This document shows, piece by piece, positions 44,266 to 55,959 of a stretch of 64,000 nt of DNA. The stretch is from Parietaria judaica. Lineage: Eukaryota; Streptophyta; Magnoliopsida; Rosales; Urticaceae. The notes under the pieces were generated by a model. It was not told where the DNA came from and made no database searches. It was given only the letters and a program-made list of their open reading frames with translations. Where the stretch lies: assembly GCA_954871525.1 (NCBI GenBank), contig OX940868.1, positions 30,562,056 to 30,626,055 of the forward strand, written 5' to 3'. The first letter of the stretch is position 1, and each line of letters starts with the position of its first letter. Made by a program: the position numbers and the translations under genes.

Positions 44266-47070
44266 ATATGGAAGAGGCTCATAGAAATATTATTAGAAGC
44301 TTGACTTTGTAATTGCGTATTTATATGTAGTTGTTTATTTCAAAAAAAAATATAACATCGTACTCTTACTCTGTATTAAGTTTTTTTCATTTTATAAACA
44401 AAATCTTAGTTTTTTTTTAAATTTTAGTTCATATCCTAGAGGTTAATATGTTTTAACTTATTAAAACCTTAATCTAATAAGATATTAATATACGATTTAT
44501 TAAAAGTGTTTGTTTGTCTGCCTAATATTTGATTTATATCTGCTAGAATTACTCTAATCCACTTTTCTAATGAAAAAAAATCCCTAAAACAATTCTAGGA
44601 GTAGAGTTATGAAGCTAGTGCCAAAAATAATGTTAATAATATAGTGGAAGTTCATCTAAGTGGGCTTTGGGCCTCTTTACCATCTGATCATATTTAGATT
44701 TTATGATCACAATATTTTTTTTAGGCTTTAATAGTACATCAAATACTTAGACACGCGAATATTTTCTTTTGAATAATTGAATTTCTTATGTTAGCAAAAT
44801 TGTTGGTCATATAATACATGAAAATTACAAAGTATCATCGGGCCCCGCTAAACTTCCAGCCATCCCGTCGTTGATTAGGAAGGTTTCGTATACTTTCATA
44901 ATAGCAACATTATAAAAGAAATCAAGAAAAAATGGTTTCTTTCTTGATAATCAAAGCGTGTTGAAAGTTTGACCTTTACTTAGTTTATTATTTAGAGCTT
45001 CGTTTTAGAGACCTTCATAATCGGAAGAGCAAATCTAAGCTAGTCTCTAAGTATCTTCAAGCGTGTACATTAATCCCAATGATAATGTTGTTAAGTGTGC
45101 AATTCATTGTAATAATTGTACTTGGGGAGATTAATGTAAGCTTTTACTCCACTCTAGGTTATACATTGTATTTGTGTTATAATATGGTCACTTAATATAT
45201 AAACAAAACTTAGATATTATCACTTCAATAAAGCCACAAAGGTATTTTCCCAGAAGCAACCCTCATTGGAAGACTCCGGTTATATAATTGTTCCTTCACT
45301 TTTTTGGTTTATCTTAGACAAATAATTAGAACCCCACTTTGTATTCGTGTATTTATGTAGCCATTTATTTTGCAAAAAAATGATTACATCTTACTCTCCA
45401 CTTTGAATTTGTTCTTATATTGAGCTTTTTTCATTTTATAAACAAAATCCTAAATTTTCAATTTTTAGTTCATATACGAAAGGTTAAACTTATGCTTAAC
45501 TTACTAAAGCTTTAATCTAGTAAGATATTAGTGCACTTTTTTATTAAGAACTTTGTCTATATCTTTGTAAAGTTATCTCTATATAGCCCCTATACTTTCT
45601 ACATTTGACCTTATGCAGGTCATGATTTTATATCTTTGTGCTTACGTAGTCTTTGATTTTTGATAATATTCTTACATATATTATGTTCACATTTAGAACT
45701 AAGTGCACAACTAATCAAACTTTGGGATTGATAATATCGAATTAAAGAAATCACATGACATTTTGTAAAACCCCATTTTTCAATGTAGCACTTTGGGCCT
45801 TTCAATTAATCTTGATCTTAACTGGGCTTTAATCACAACTCAAACACGTATATACTATTTGTTTTTGTGTGTTTTCTGACACAAAATTGGGCGGTCGATC
45901 TGAGGCAGATTTATAAAAGTGTGAAAATAACTAATCAAAGTGGTTTAATTATCTTTATTTTCAAAAAGTAATTACTTTATTTACTGGTTAAAACTCACTG
46001 TCTACATGCAGAGAACTGTTAATAATATCAAACAACTTGGCCATTGCGACCATGAGATTAAAAGGGCTTCCTTTACTTCCAAAATAATATAATTTGAAAT
46101 AAAAATATTAACAAAAAAAAATAAAAATCAAGCAGTACGATATAGTTTATTGATAATCAAGGCGTGTTGAAACTTTGACTTTGACTTTTTTTTATTCATT
46201 TGAACTTTGCATTAGGACCCTTTATTAGAGGAAGGGCAAATCTAATCGAGTACAAGTATCTTGAAGAAGAGTGTACATTAATAATCCCAATGATTATGAT
46301 TATCAAGAGTGTAAATCATTGTGACATATGTACTTTTATAGCCAAATTAATCTTGATTAATGATCACATAAGCTAATTTATTTAAAGTACACATTTAGTA
46401 CAATACAATAGTATGTAAATAACGCTGGAATTTAGTGTAGCTTTTGCTACACTCTAGGTTATACATTGAACTTGTATAGATGTACAAGGATGAACAAGAA
46501 TTAGTGTTCAATACATTACACAATTATTTAGATACGAAAAGTATTTTCATTACTTCGATAACGTTAAAACTTAAAAGGCATGTTCCAAGAAGTAGCTTAA
46601 TTGTTGAAGATTGTAGTTATCTATATTGACATTGTTTCTTCATTTTTTGAGCTCGCTAGAATGATTTGTTTTATTTTTTATTTTTTAATGCTTCATATTC
46701 ATATCACTGAATAAATATAGCACCACTTTAAGCTCTCAATTCTCATCACTAATTATTGCTACATAATTTGTATAAAATCGACAATAAGGTGGACAAATTT
46801 ACAAGAAGCTTTTGATTTTTATCCTTAATTAGCCCGTGACTTTGTAAATTGACTATATTATACTCCCAACTTTGTATTTTGCACCTCATACGTGAAATAC
46901 TAAAACTTGTCTTAGTTTAATTAACAATTTTTTTTTCAAAAAAAAATTAGTACATAATTTATTAAAAACTTTGCTCATATTTTTCAAATGTATTTTATAT
47001 CTATATAGACCATACATCTTATATGTTTGTCTTTATATGGCTCTATATTTTATGACTTTTTAATAATTAG
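44265..47070. repeat. Diverged repeat cluster
   Basis: Several related blocks: 44265-44555 (like 14740-15155), 44880-45620 and 46130-47070. The last two share, in order, CGTGTTGAAA + TTTGAC, GGGCAAATCTAA / GAGCAAATCTAA, GTACATTAA, CCCAATGAT, and CACTCTAGGTTATACATTG. The repeat period is about 1.25 kb. No coding capacity seen. Confidence 0.6.
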
Positions 47071-47661
47071 CAACTTTGGGTCTTTATCTCTATTTGACCT
47101 TATAAGGGTACATTAATTATTTAATAGAAAATAAATTAAAAGTAAAGTTAGAGATTACATAAAAATACAAAGTTAGGAAATTATATAATCATTTTTTACA
47201 TAGTGAAAGACCATAAAAATACAAAGTCAGTGACTTCTTATTTCATTTGTATATAATAATAAAAAACAACTAACAAATATATATAGTTTTCTTTTGTTTT
47301 TTGTTTTTTATTACTTAATCATAGTTGAATTTTCTCGGATATATTCACCATTATTCATCATGAAACTTTATCACGGTGAAGTACATTGCATTATGTTTAT
47401 GAACTTTAAAATTTTCGACTAAAATGAAGTACTTTTTTGTAATTTTGTATGTAACTAATTAGACAAAATTACTACTCTGGCCAAAAAAAATATTTGTATA
47501 ATATAGATTGCTCACAATTAAAATCAACAACTACTAACAAAAACTTTCGGATTAATACTTAAGATCAAAATTATGTCATTCGCTCAAAAATTTATTAATT
47601 TATTACATTCTGAAAGGGTAAAATTGTCGAGAGATACTAAACTCTAAACTAAAGATATATA
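47070..47661. other. AT-rich spacer
   Basis: No gene or clear repeat recognised. Confidence 0.5.
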
Positions 47662-49110
47662 GGTTGTGTTTGTTACCCATCTTGAAAAGGCTGTTTTACT
47701 TTTTGAACTTAAACAGTATAAAGCAAATGACAGAAAGTGTGTTTGGTGAGATTTTTTATGAGTTTAATTTAATTGCTTTTGTTTTCTTTTTTAGAAATCC
47801 TTCACAAAAGTCAGATGAGCATTAATGCTCTTTTCTCTTTTCTTCACTCATTTTTTTTACTGTCTCTTTCCCTTCGACCTTACCTCACATCCGACCTTTA
47901 CCGCCGACCTCGACTTCTCTCTCTCGTCGAGCTCTGCCGCCGACCGTCAGCTTCTCTTTCGCCGAGCGACACCGCAGTCCTCCACCAAGCGTCGACTTCT
48001 CTCTCTCACTGATCTCCACCGAGGGTCAGACTTCTCTTCTCTCTCCGAGCTCCACCACTGCCCTCCACCGAGCGTCGACTTCTCTCTCTCGCCGAGCTCC
48101 ACCGTCGTCCTCCACAGTCACTTGTAAGTAAATTTCATGGTGCTATTTGGTGGAAATTAGAAATCAATAAGTGTGATTGTGAAATTTAAATGTATGGCTT
48201 TTTTGTTGTTTATGATGATTCTCATTAAGTTTTTTTTTTATCTCTCTTTGTTGTTCTTGGTTGCCGTCTTAGATTGTTGTTCTAGCTTTTTGTTTAATTT
48301 GCCGATTGGAGAACAATGCAAAAGGGGAAAAACTGTGGCAAAAAGTTTATTTTGAACTTAGCGATTGAGGATTGTATTCATGGACTAATTACTATAGTTT
48401 AGTAGACACAAAATATTTATTGCTTTTATTCGTTCATTTATATGTATAGATTTGCATATATAGTGCTGAATTTACATTGACTAGCAGAGAGGAGAACTAT
48501 GAAAAAGGGCAAAATCTATGGTTTTATTTATGCATATAGTTTAGTAGCTATGATTTTATTTATACATTTGGGAGTTTGAGGACTGATCAGGATTGTATTC
48601 AATGGATGATTTCAAAGGTGGAAATTCTGAAGGAGTCTTAGATGAAGGTGCACCAAGAGATGATGGAATCCAATAGACCAACGCAAATGCAAATGCTCAA
48701 CGATTACATATACAGAGTTTAGAGATTTTATTGCCAATGAAACGTGAAAATATTATTCATGATGTTTATGTGTTGAACACATAATTTCTCTAATTTGTAT
48801 GATTATGTAGTGCTTTATGTAATTATATATTTTTATTATTAATGTTATTATATTTTATGTAATTATATGTTTTTATTATTAATGTGATTATATTTAGTTT
48901 AGTAATATATTAAAAATGTATTTTTTTTAAAATAAAAAACAGAATCATGTACCAAACAATTATTTTGTTTTTTCATTATCTAAATAAGAAAAATAAAAAT
49001 TTGTACCAAACAGTTATTTGAAATCAACTACAACGATGTTTTACACTACAACTACAAAACTCTGAGTAAAGAAAACACAAAACAGTTTGAGTTGGCTACC
49101 AAACACAGCC
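47662..49110. mobile_element. Non-autonomous TIR DNA transposon (about 1.45 kb)
   Basis: The left end GGTTGTGTTTGTTACC and the reverse complement of the right end (GGCTGTGTTTGGTAGCC) match, and both flanks carry ATA (47659-47661 and 49111-49113). TGTTTGGT-type ends with a three-base duplication suggest a PIF/Harbinger-like or related family. No transposase ORF. A CT-rich tandem array sits near the left end (about 47868-48117) built from CGACTTCTCTCTCTCGCCGAG-like units, and produces spurious Ser/Leu-rich ORFs. Confidence 0.6.
47868..48117. repeat. CT-rich minisatellite inside the TIR element
   Basis: About five imperfect units of CTTCTCTCTC + CGAGCTCCACC-type sequence, each about 45-60 bases. 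Confidence 0.65.
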
Positions 49111-49113
49111 ATA

Positions 49114-50056
49114 ATCACCTATACATGCAAAGCTTTATAATTGCGTATATATAGTTATATACACGTAAAGTTGATTACTAAAGTCATAATCCTTTTTGTC
49201 ACTATTTTCTTTTGGCGTCTAGTCCTTTGATGTTAGCATCTTATTCGGACCAAAAACAAAGCCACCCATTTCTATTCTATTACGACTATGAGAGGTCAAT
49301 AAATATAAATAATATATATGGGGCCACGTATGTGAGGAGGCCTAACTGGCTCGCGTTTATAGTAAAAAAAAAAAGTTTAAATTTAAACTCCTTTATATAT
49401 ATTTTCAATATTTGAGAAATTTGATTATATAGATATTTATTTAGTATCTTTTTCTATAAAAAAAAAAATAGATGGGACGTGTTTGAATTGATAGTTATTA
49501 ATTATATAATCGACTAAATTTACTTTTACGATTTTGAAAGGGCCTCTAAAATCACTATTCTATTCGCATAGGGTTTCGGCAAAGTCAAGACCGGCCCTAA
49601 TATATATATGTATGTATATATAAACTTTGGTTAGTGATAATTATTGTGTGTTGTTCAGTTTAAGCTTTAAATTTTAACCTATACATAGATAATATATATA
49701 ATATGAATATGTCTATGGGTGAGGAACAAGAATATCTAAAAGGATAGGGTTTGTCTGCATTGACTAGCTATAGCTAACCTGAAAACTGATTAATAAGAGG
49801 ATATAGATTCTGATATCAAATCTTCAATCGCCAATGTTAGAACATGATCAACTACGTTTGCGTCATTATATTATCTCAAGATATGCTTAGATTTCTATCA
49901 TTTTGGTGCTTTGAATGTGTCATATAAATTGTGTATATATATATAATATGTTGATTTTCCCAAGCTTTAGTATGTACCAGATCATGGGAGATCTTTTTTC
50001 GCTCAGTCATTAAGCATATTGGTGACTCGATCGATGACCATTGGACATGAATCAAT
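49114..50056. other. AT-rich spacer
   Basis: No gene recognised. Several short TATATA runs and a GAATATGTCTATGGG stretch without wider similarity. Confidence 0.5.
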
Positions 50057-50169
50057 ATGATATATATATATATATATATATATATTATCCTCAATTAGGT
50101 TTAGTATAATCTTAATACGAGAAACATTATATATATATATATATATATATATATGAGTTAGCCATGAGC

Positions 50170-50212
<43 letters not shown>
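50057..50212. repeat. Clustered AT and TTA microsatellites
   Basis: Two (AT)n runs of about 28 bases (50058-50085 and 50127-50154) and a (TTA)n run of about 43 bases (50169-50211) within 160 bases. Confidence 0.9.
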
Positions 50213-50329
50213 TACTACGTAGGCTAAAACTCTTAAGAACACTGCATCGTACTTCGTAGTTTATATAGATACATAATAAAGTCAAGATGCACAAGGACAA
50301 GATATCATAGCTGTAGGGAGAATTTCGTC

Positions 50330-51080
50330 ATTCATGGAGGACATTTATTGCTGAAGATTTTATTGCCAGGTTCAGACTGGATAAGGTTGTCAGAGGAGTT
50401 TTCGGAACAACTGCCAACTCGACAACAGAGTTATTGTCCAAGATCTTCAGTGGAGTTAATCAAAGATCTTCAAAGTCATTACCACGATCTTCATTATGTA
50501 TTTGCATAATCAAAGAGTGGATTGCAGCATCAACACCTTGAATAGTTGTGATTGAAGATTGTCAATCACCCCTTCAATCACCCAAGATCGTGGAGCCCTA
50601 ATAGCCTTATTTGGAAGCCATCTCGAGCGGCTATATAACCTTTGCTGGTTGTGGTTATCAACTAGCACGTGAAAATGTAAAAATCTGCTCAAAGTAAGCT
50701 GGGGGGGTCTTGCGATCTCATTCGAGGAGTGACGACCGGTTGTTCGACGGTTGAAGCAGTTAAGGCCGTTTCCGATAGGAGTACCTTGGAGGAAGCTGGA
50801 GGGTCTTGTGATCTCATTCGTGGAGTGACGACTGGCAGTGGACACTTGATGCACCCAAGGCCGTTTTCGAAGAGGAGTTCACGCTTTTTTCCTGGAGTTG
50901 GATCACCAGTTGCGCATGGTCTTGAGTGAGAGTTGTCTATTTCCCTTGAGAAACTTTTATAAGTGTTTTGTATAACCGTGTAACATTGTTGAATGTTTTC
51001 CAATGGAATAAAGTATCTGGGTCAGTACCCAAATGAGTAGGTTCTCACGAGGGGTTCGCGAACTGCGTTATCAAATATCG
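50330..51080 (+). mobile_element. LTR-like block (copia-type, probable solo LTR)
   Basis: A non-AT-rich block without coding frames. It includes a TATATAACC box near 50633, followed by a GC-richer region and a CAATGGAATAAAG polyadenylation-like signal near 51000, then GGTTCGCGAACTGCG. This order resembles a U3-R-U5 LTR of SIRE-like copia elements as I remember them. Exact termini and target duplication not found. Confidence 0.45.
50696..50880. repeat. Tandem duplication of about 100 bases in the LTR-like block
   Basis: AGCTGGGGGGGTCTTGCGAT at 50697 and AGCTGGAGGGTCTTGTGAT at 50795 each begin a related block containing CTCATTCG, GGAGTGACGAC and AAGGCCGTTT. Confidence 0.8.
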
Positions 51081-52009
51081 CGTGTTCTTTTGTCTCTTTA
51101 CTTATACGCATATTTGGTAATTTGGGCTTTATTTGTGTGTGTTGATATACATGTCGTGACAACGTCATTAACATCTTGAGTATCCGATTTCAAAAACGTC
51201 TTCTTAACAAAAAATAAATCATTTCGTAATATATTTCACCGGAAAAAAAAAAAAGAAAAAAAAAGGAAGGGTAATAATTAAGATTGATCTTAAACCAAAA
51301 GAAAAAAATTGAAATCTTAATAATATTGCATATATTAATCTCACTATATTAGAATTAGAGAATATGATCATGATACTCTCATCTCGTGAAACCTTCTTCT
51401 GATTAAACTATACATAAATTGCTTGAAGTTACAGTAAATTACCTAGCAAAAAACCCATAAAGAAAGAAAAAGAATCCATGGCATAGTAAAATAAAATCCC
51501 TATTAGCTGGCTAATCCGATTAAACTAATACAAGCATATTCCACTATACATACATACATTTAAAAAAAGTGTCATTCAAATGACAGCACTGGTGTAGTGT
51601 ACTTAAGTAGATATGCAATTTGAAGATCAAGAACTCATGTTACACATGATTTTTCCAACCCAACAGTTGGCACTTCGCTTCCTATTACATATCAATACAT
51701 ATACTATATATATATATAATGTTCAATATATTTAAGTATCTAATCTGTGTGGCTATTTTGTTCTTGTAAATATTATATTATGGTGGGCATAATAATATAT
51801 GCATGGGAATATGTGCATGAGATAGAGAATCCAACCAAACGAACTAGGGTCCTCAAAAAATGAGGTGAGATTGCCGGGACTGTGTTCCCTGTGTCTTCAT
51901 TCAACACATCTCCTCTTTTCATGCACACCACTTTTCCATATCTTTACTCTTCCTAATTACAATATATATTTTATGCAACTATATACATACATATATATAT
52001 GATAATAGT
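51081..52009. other. AT-rich spacer
   Basis: No gene recognised. Confidence 0.5.
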
Positions 52010-52440
52010 ATCACTCATACCCCTTTGAACTTGGCACTCTATATCAGATTGTCCTTTAAATTTTATTTTGTATTGCCCCCCTTAACTTATCAGTTTTTTT
52101 ATCATATTACCCCTTGAACTTTATTTTGTATCAATTTATCCCTAGTAGTTATAAATTTGTATCAATTTTGTTCCTTGATTTTTTTTATTACTTCTCTATT
52201 TGAATATTCAAGATCTATCAAATGCTGCATTTTTTTGTAAAAATATTAACGGTTTTCCATTAAATATAAAGTAAAAAATAATCAGGGGGTAACATGATAA
52301 GTTTAGGGGGCGAATTGATACAAAATAAAATTCAAGGGGTAATATGATCCAAAGTGATAAGTTCAAGGATATCAAAACTGATACAAAAACAATTTGATAA
52401 GAGAGTGATAGGATTAAAGAAGTATTAGTGATATTAAAGA
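52010..52440. mobile_element. Foldback element (about 430 bases)
   Basis: The left half (ATTGCCCCCCTTAACTTATC, TATTACCCCTTGAACTTTA) and the right half (GATAAGTTTAGGGGGCGAAT, AATTCAAGGGGTAATATGAT) are inverted copies. They are bounded by ACCCCTTTGAACTT on the left and AAGTTCAAGG on the right. No coding capacity. MITE-like; superfamily unknown. Confidence 0.65.
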
Positions 52441-53290
52441 TCATCTAGTATATATACCTTACTATAAACGGTTGATGAGATAAGATCACGTAAGTGAACA
52501 AAATTGTGGTAAAACTGTGGTCTAATGCTACAAATGTTTGACTTTTAACGACAAAACAAATTAATCAGAATACTAGAGTATTTCTTTTGATATACATATT
52601 TATTTTTATATTATAATACTAGAGTAATTGACAATAATTAACCAGAATTTATATATATAGTGATGCACATTGCTCGTTGAACTTCATAAGTTGTTGACAA
52701 ACAATGCCCTCTACTACTGCTTCAAAAAGTAGCACACACCGATCAATGCACAAATTTGACACAAAATATTGACTTATTCGATACTAGTTTTTCAATTGAT
52801 TACCGTTGGACGAGATCATCAATGTGATGCAATTAAAGATCATTGTAATCCTTGAAGTTAAACTTAAGAAAAATAACAAAATTGAAACATATCCATATAG
52901 AAATCACCTTGTTGAATTTACTTGTAGTAATTTTTAATGCATTGGAGAATGAATTAATGCAGACCATTGCGGCTAAAATTAAAAATCTAAGAGGCGAAGT
53001 GTATCAAGAAACAAATTCCGTGGAGCATTTTGCTATTTACAAACTACCCATAAATAAATTTTAATTATGGGGAGAAAATAATAGAATATAGTCAAGTTAT
53101 ACGTTGTAATAATATTATCACTCCCAAAACCCCACGTTCACTCCGCTTTACAATATTGATTAAAAAGTATCCCTCAGTTTCCGAACCCTGACCATGTTCA
53201 CTGTCTCCAAACCCTAGCTAGCTTCAAACTCAGTCAACTTCCTCTCTCCTTTCCCATTATAATAATACTCATCTCTGATCTCTCTTCTCC
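52441..53290. other. Spacer and upstream region of the ROT4/DVL gene
   Basis: AT-rich to about 53100, then C/T-rich before the TATA box. No other gene recognised. Confidence 0.5.
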
Positions 53291-53295
53291 TCTTC

Positions 53296-53303
53296 TATAT
53301 ATA
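53296..53303 (+). promoter_or_regulatory. TATA box of the ROT4/DVL gene
   Basis: TATATATA 120-130 bases before the ATG at 53423, within a C/T-rich core-promoter context. Confidence 0.55.
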
Positions 53304-53422
53304 CCCTTTTTACCCTCCTCAAACCCTCAGGCCTCTTCAGGACTCTCCAACGCTCTCAGTAACACCACAAGAAACACATCTTCTTCTTCTTTCTCTTCCC
53401 TTTTTTCGATCCATATTAAACC

Positions 53423-53608
53423 ATGGACGTTGTGATTCAGCACTACAACTCGTCGAAGGCTGCGGTCCCTTCGAAGGGCAACAAAAAGCACGGCAACGGG
53501 TTCTCCCGGAAATGCGCTTCGCTCGTAAAGCAGCAGCGGGCTCGGATCTACATCCTCCGCCGCTGCGCCACCATGCTCCTGTGTTGGTACATTCAAGGAG
53601 ATGAGTAA
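53423..53608 (+). CDS. ROTUNDIFOLIA4/DEVIL (RTFL/DVL) small peptide
   Basis: Intronless 61-residue protein. Its second half is the conserved RTFL/DVL domain: SRKCASLVKQQRAR, then IYILRRCATMLLCWY, close to the family consensus. The N-terminal half is variable and basic, as in the family. DVL/RTFL peptides associate with membranes and alter organ shape by limiting cell proliferation when over-expressed; that role is inferred from the family. The ATG has a good context (ACCATGGA), follows a TATA box and is the first in the leader. The domain includes the short hydrophobic stretch thought to be membrane associated. The exact paralog cannot be assigned. Confidence 0.9.
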   Translation: MDVVIQHYNSSKAAVPSKGNKKHGNGFSRKCASLVKQQRARIYILRRCATMLLCWYIQGDE

Positions 53609-55959
53609 TCGAAACGGCACTCTCGTCGACGTCAAGAATAATTATTAGTCCCTCTCCTTGGTAGTACTACTCTTTAATAGCACTTCTTCGTCTCCGTCTT
53701 CTTCTCGAGGAAAACCGATCTTAGGGTTTTGGCGCGAATGGGTTTTGGCGTCTCTTTTCTTTGCACTCCTCTACTTCTTCTTTTTACCTGGTTTGGCGTG
53801 GATGCCAATCTAGGGTTTTTGAGGGTGCACGGGAAGAGATTCTGCACCCGCACGCGCGTTTTTCGCCACCGGAGTACTTCTAGGGCATGCGATTCGATGA
53901 AGCCGACGGAGATAAAGAAGGGTTTGACTGGAATACATATTAGGCATGGTGTATAATCTTTTTAAGACTTAAGTGACTTGTTTTTGTTTGTTATGTTTAG
54001 TTTTTCCCATGTTTTCTTAGGGGTATATATATGTAAGAGAGAGAGAGAGAGAGATAATTGGTGTTTTTATCTATCACCCTTAGAAAGCATAGGGACTCCA
54101 TGAACTACGTACGTGTTGACTTTTAGCCACTTTGAATCTTTCATTTCATGTCGTTTTTGTCTACCTAGCTATTGTCAAGTTTGTAATAATGTTCTTTGTT
54201 ATGTTTGTCACAACTCAGAATAAGATGTGATCATGAATAAGAGTTGTTGAATCACTTGTTGTAATTGGTTATTATGTATGAAGTGTTGTACGTAATGTAA
54301 TACTATCGATGTTATGGAATAAAAAGCTGTTTCTTTCTGCGTTTGCAATTTCGTTGTTTCATTTATATTTTTTCTTTCAGTTCTGATTTACTTGTTGTGT
54401 CGAATATACGAAGCAGTATTTTCATTTATTTATTTTTTGGTAGAGTGAAACATTTTTTCAATTATACTTGAGTTTGAACCTTATACAATTGAAAGGTACA
54501 AGATCAAATACTCAACCTGTGATGTTCATTTCTCTATTTATAATTGTAATTTGGAACAAATTTTATTGGCATTCTTAGAGGAGTGGAAGATTAAAAAGAA
54601 TGTCGGATCTAGCTGGATTAATTCAAATTTCAGGGGCCTAATTAAGCATAATTAGGAGTAGTATTTTTATATATATATATATATAAATAAGGTTAATTGA
54701 AAAATACAAAAAAAAAAAAGGAAAATTCGGATAAATTTTTATCGTTTTCTATAAAAATTTAGGAGGAACTACTGCTTCTCTTGAGCTCGTCATATTCACC
54801 CCAGTAAGCAATATAATTTCTTCAAATTGAAGCACATAATGTCTCACATTTTGTGGCAAGGTGAGTGTTTTTAATTTATGGTGTCACCAGGATTCGAATA
54901 TCTCCGAAGTGGGAGCCGGGACTCCGTTCCGATTCCTGTTAGGAGTTAAAGGAGAACGTTAGGCCCGGAATCGTTTCAAGTTGAGAGTAGTTCCTTCCTT
55001 CTTCTATTTTTGTCTCTTGTGTTTATCGTGATCTGAGTCCCTTCAAGACTTCAAGCTCTTTCGCCTTGATATATATTTGGATGCGTGTTCCTAGGTTCTT
55101 GTCTCTTGTCGACACCATGTTTCCTTAATTTTCTTAACTATTACTATCAATTCATGTCGAAGACTCAAGTCAAGCTGTTAGTTTATATTTAGGTATTTGC
55201 AACTTTTAATTATTACCTCTTCTAATTAGGTTTTATCAATCTCGCCTTCTCTCAGATTATTGTCCACCTCCGTGATCCGTGTTCTCTCAGGGTCTTGCCA
55301 CATAGCTTCAGCATCGTCGTTTCGTACTTGAACTTCGTCTCATGTTGTCGTTTTGTATTACTCTTTTCATTTCCTTCGCTTTCTTGCGTTCAGCCAGTTT
55401 TGGTCTGTTCCGCATATTAGTTGTCGTTTCTCGCTTCTTCTTTAGTTGGTCCCATTTTACATCTTTAAGGGCCTTCAATTTATAGTATTTATATTATGAG
55501 ATATTTGTAGTGTAAATACCTAATATTTAGTTCAAATGGGTGGTATGGTCCTAACTCCTAATGTTATTTTGGCGGTTAAAATCTCAAATGTTACATCTTC
55601 AGAATTGACCAAAATCCATCCATTGACATTATATATACAAAATATAACTTTCTTAGACATTCATACTCCTACAGTACACATATTATATATACAAATATAA
55701 CTTTCTTAGACAAATAATTTTGTGAAGGGACTTCTACGTATAAACAACGTTGCATAGTAAATCCCTTTCAATCATACATGACTTCCTCTATCATATCACC
55801 CAATTTTGGTAGAAATATAACGTGTGTGTATGTGTGTAAATAAATTGTATGTGATACATCCTCATTCCCCTAAAAAGAGCACTAAAAATAGAAATAAATA
55901 GATTTAATTTAAAATAAAAAGATGGTGCAAAATCCTATTACCTTTAAGTGAGTAGCATA
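53609..55959. other. 3' region of ROT4/DVL and spacer
   Basis: Probable 3' untranslated DNA runs to an AATAAA at 54318-54323. A GA microsatellite lies near 54037-54053. From 54830 to 55480 a less AT-rich stretch (GTGTCACCAGGATTCGAA, GTGGGAGCCGGGACTCCG) may be an old repeat. Direct repeats of ATATAACTTTCTTAGACA occur near 55645 and 55695. The 75-codon ORF at 53729-53956 is not recognisable. Confidence 0.5.

Noticed and set aside
47773..48127. Ser/Leu/Arg-rich overlapping ORFs
   Set aside because: They arise from a CT-rich minisatellite within the TIR element in more than one frame.
53729..53956. 75-codon ORF downstream of the ROT4/DVL gene
   Set aside because: Within the likely 3' region of that gene, with no recognisable domain, although it starts with a hydrophobic stretch.
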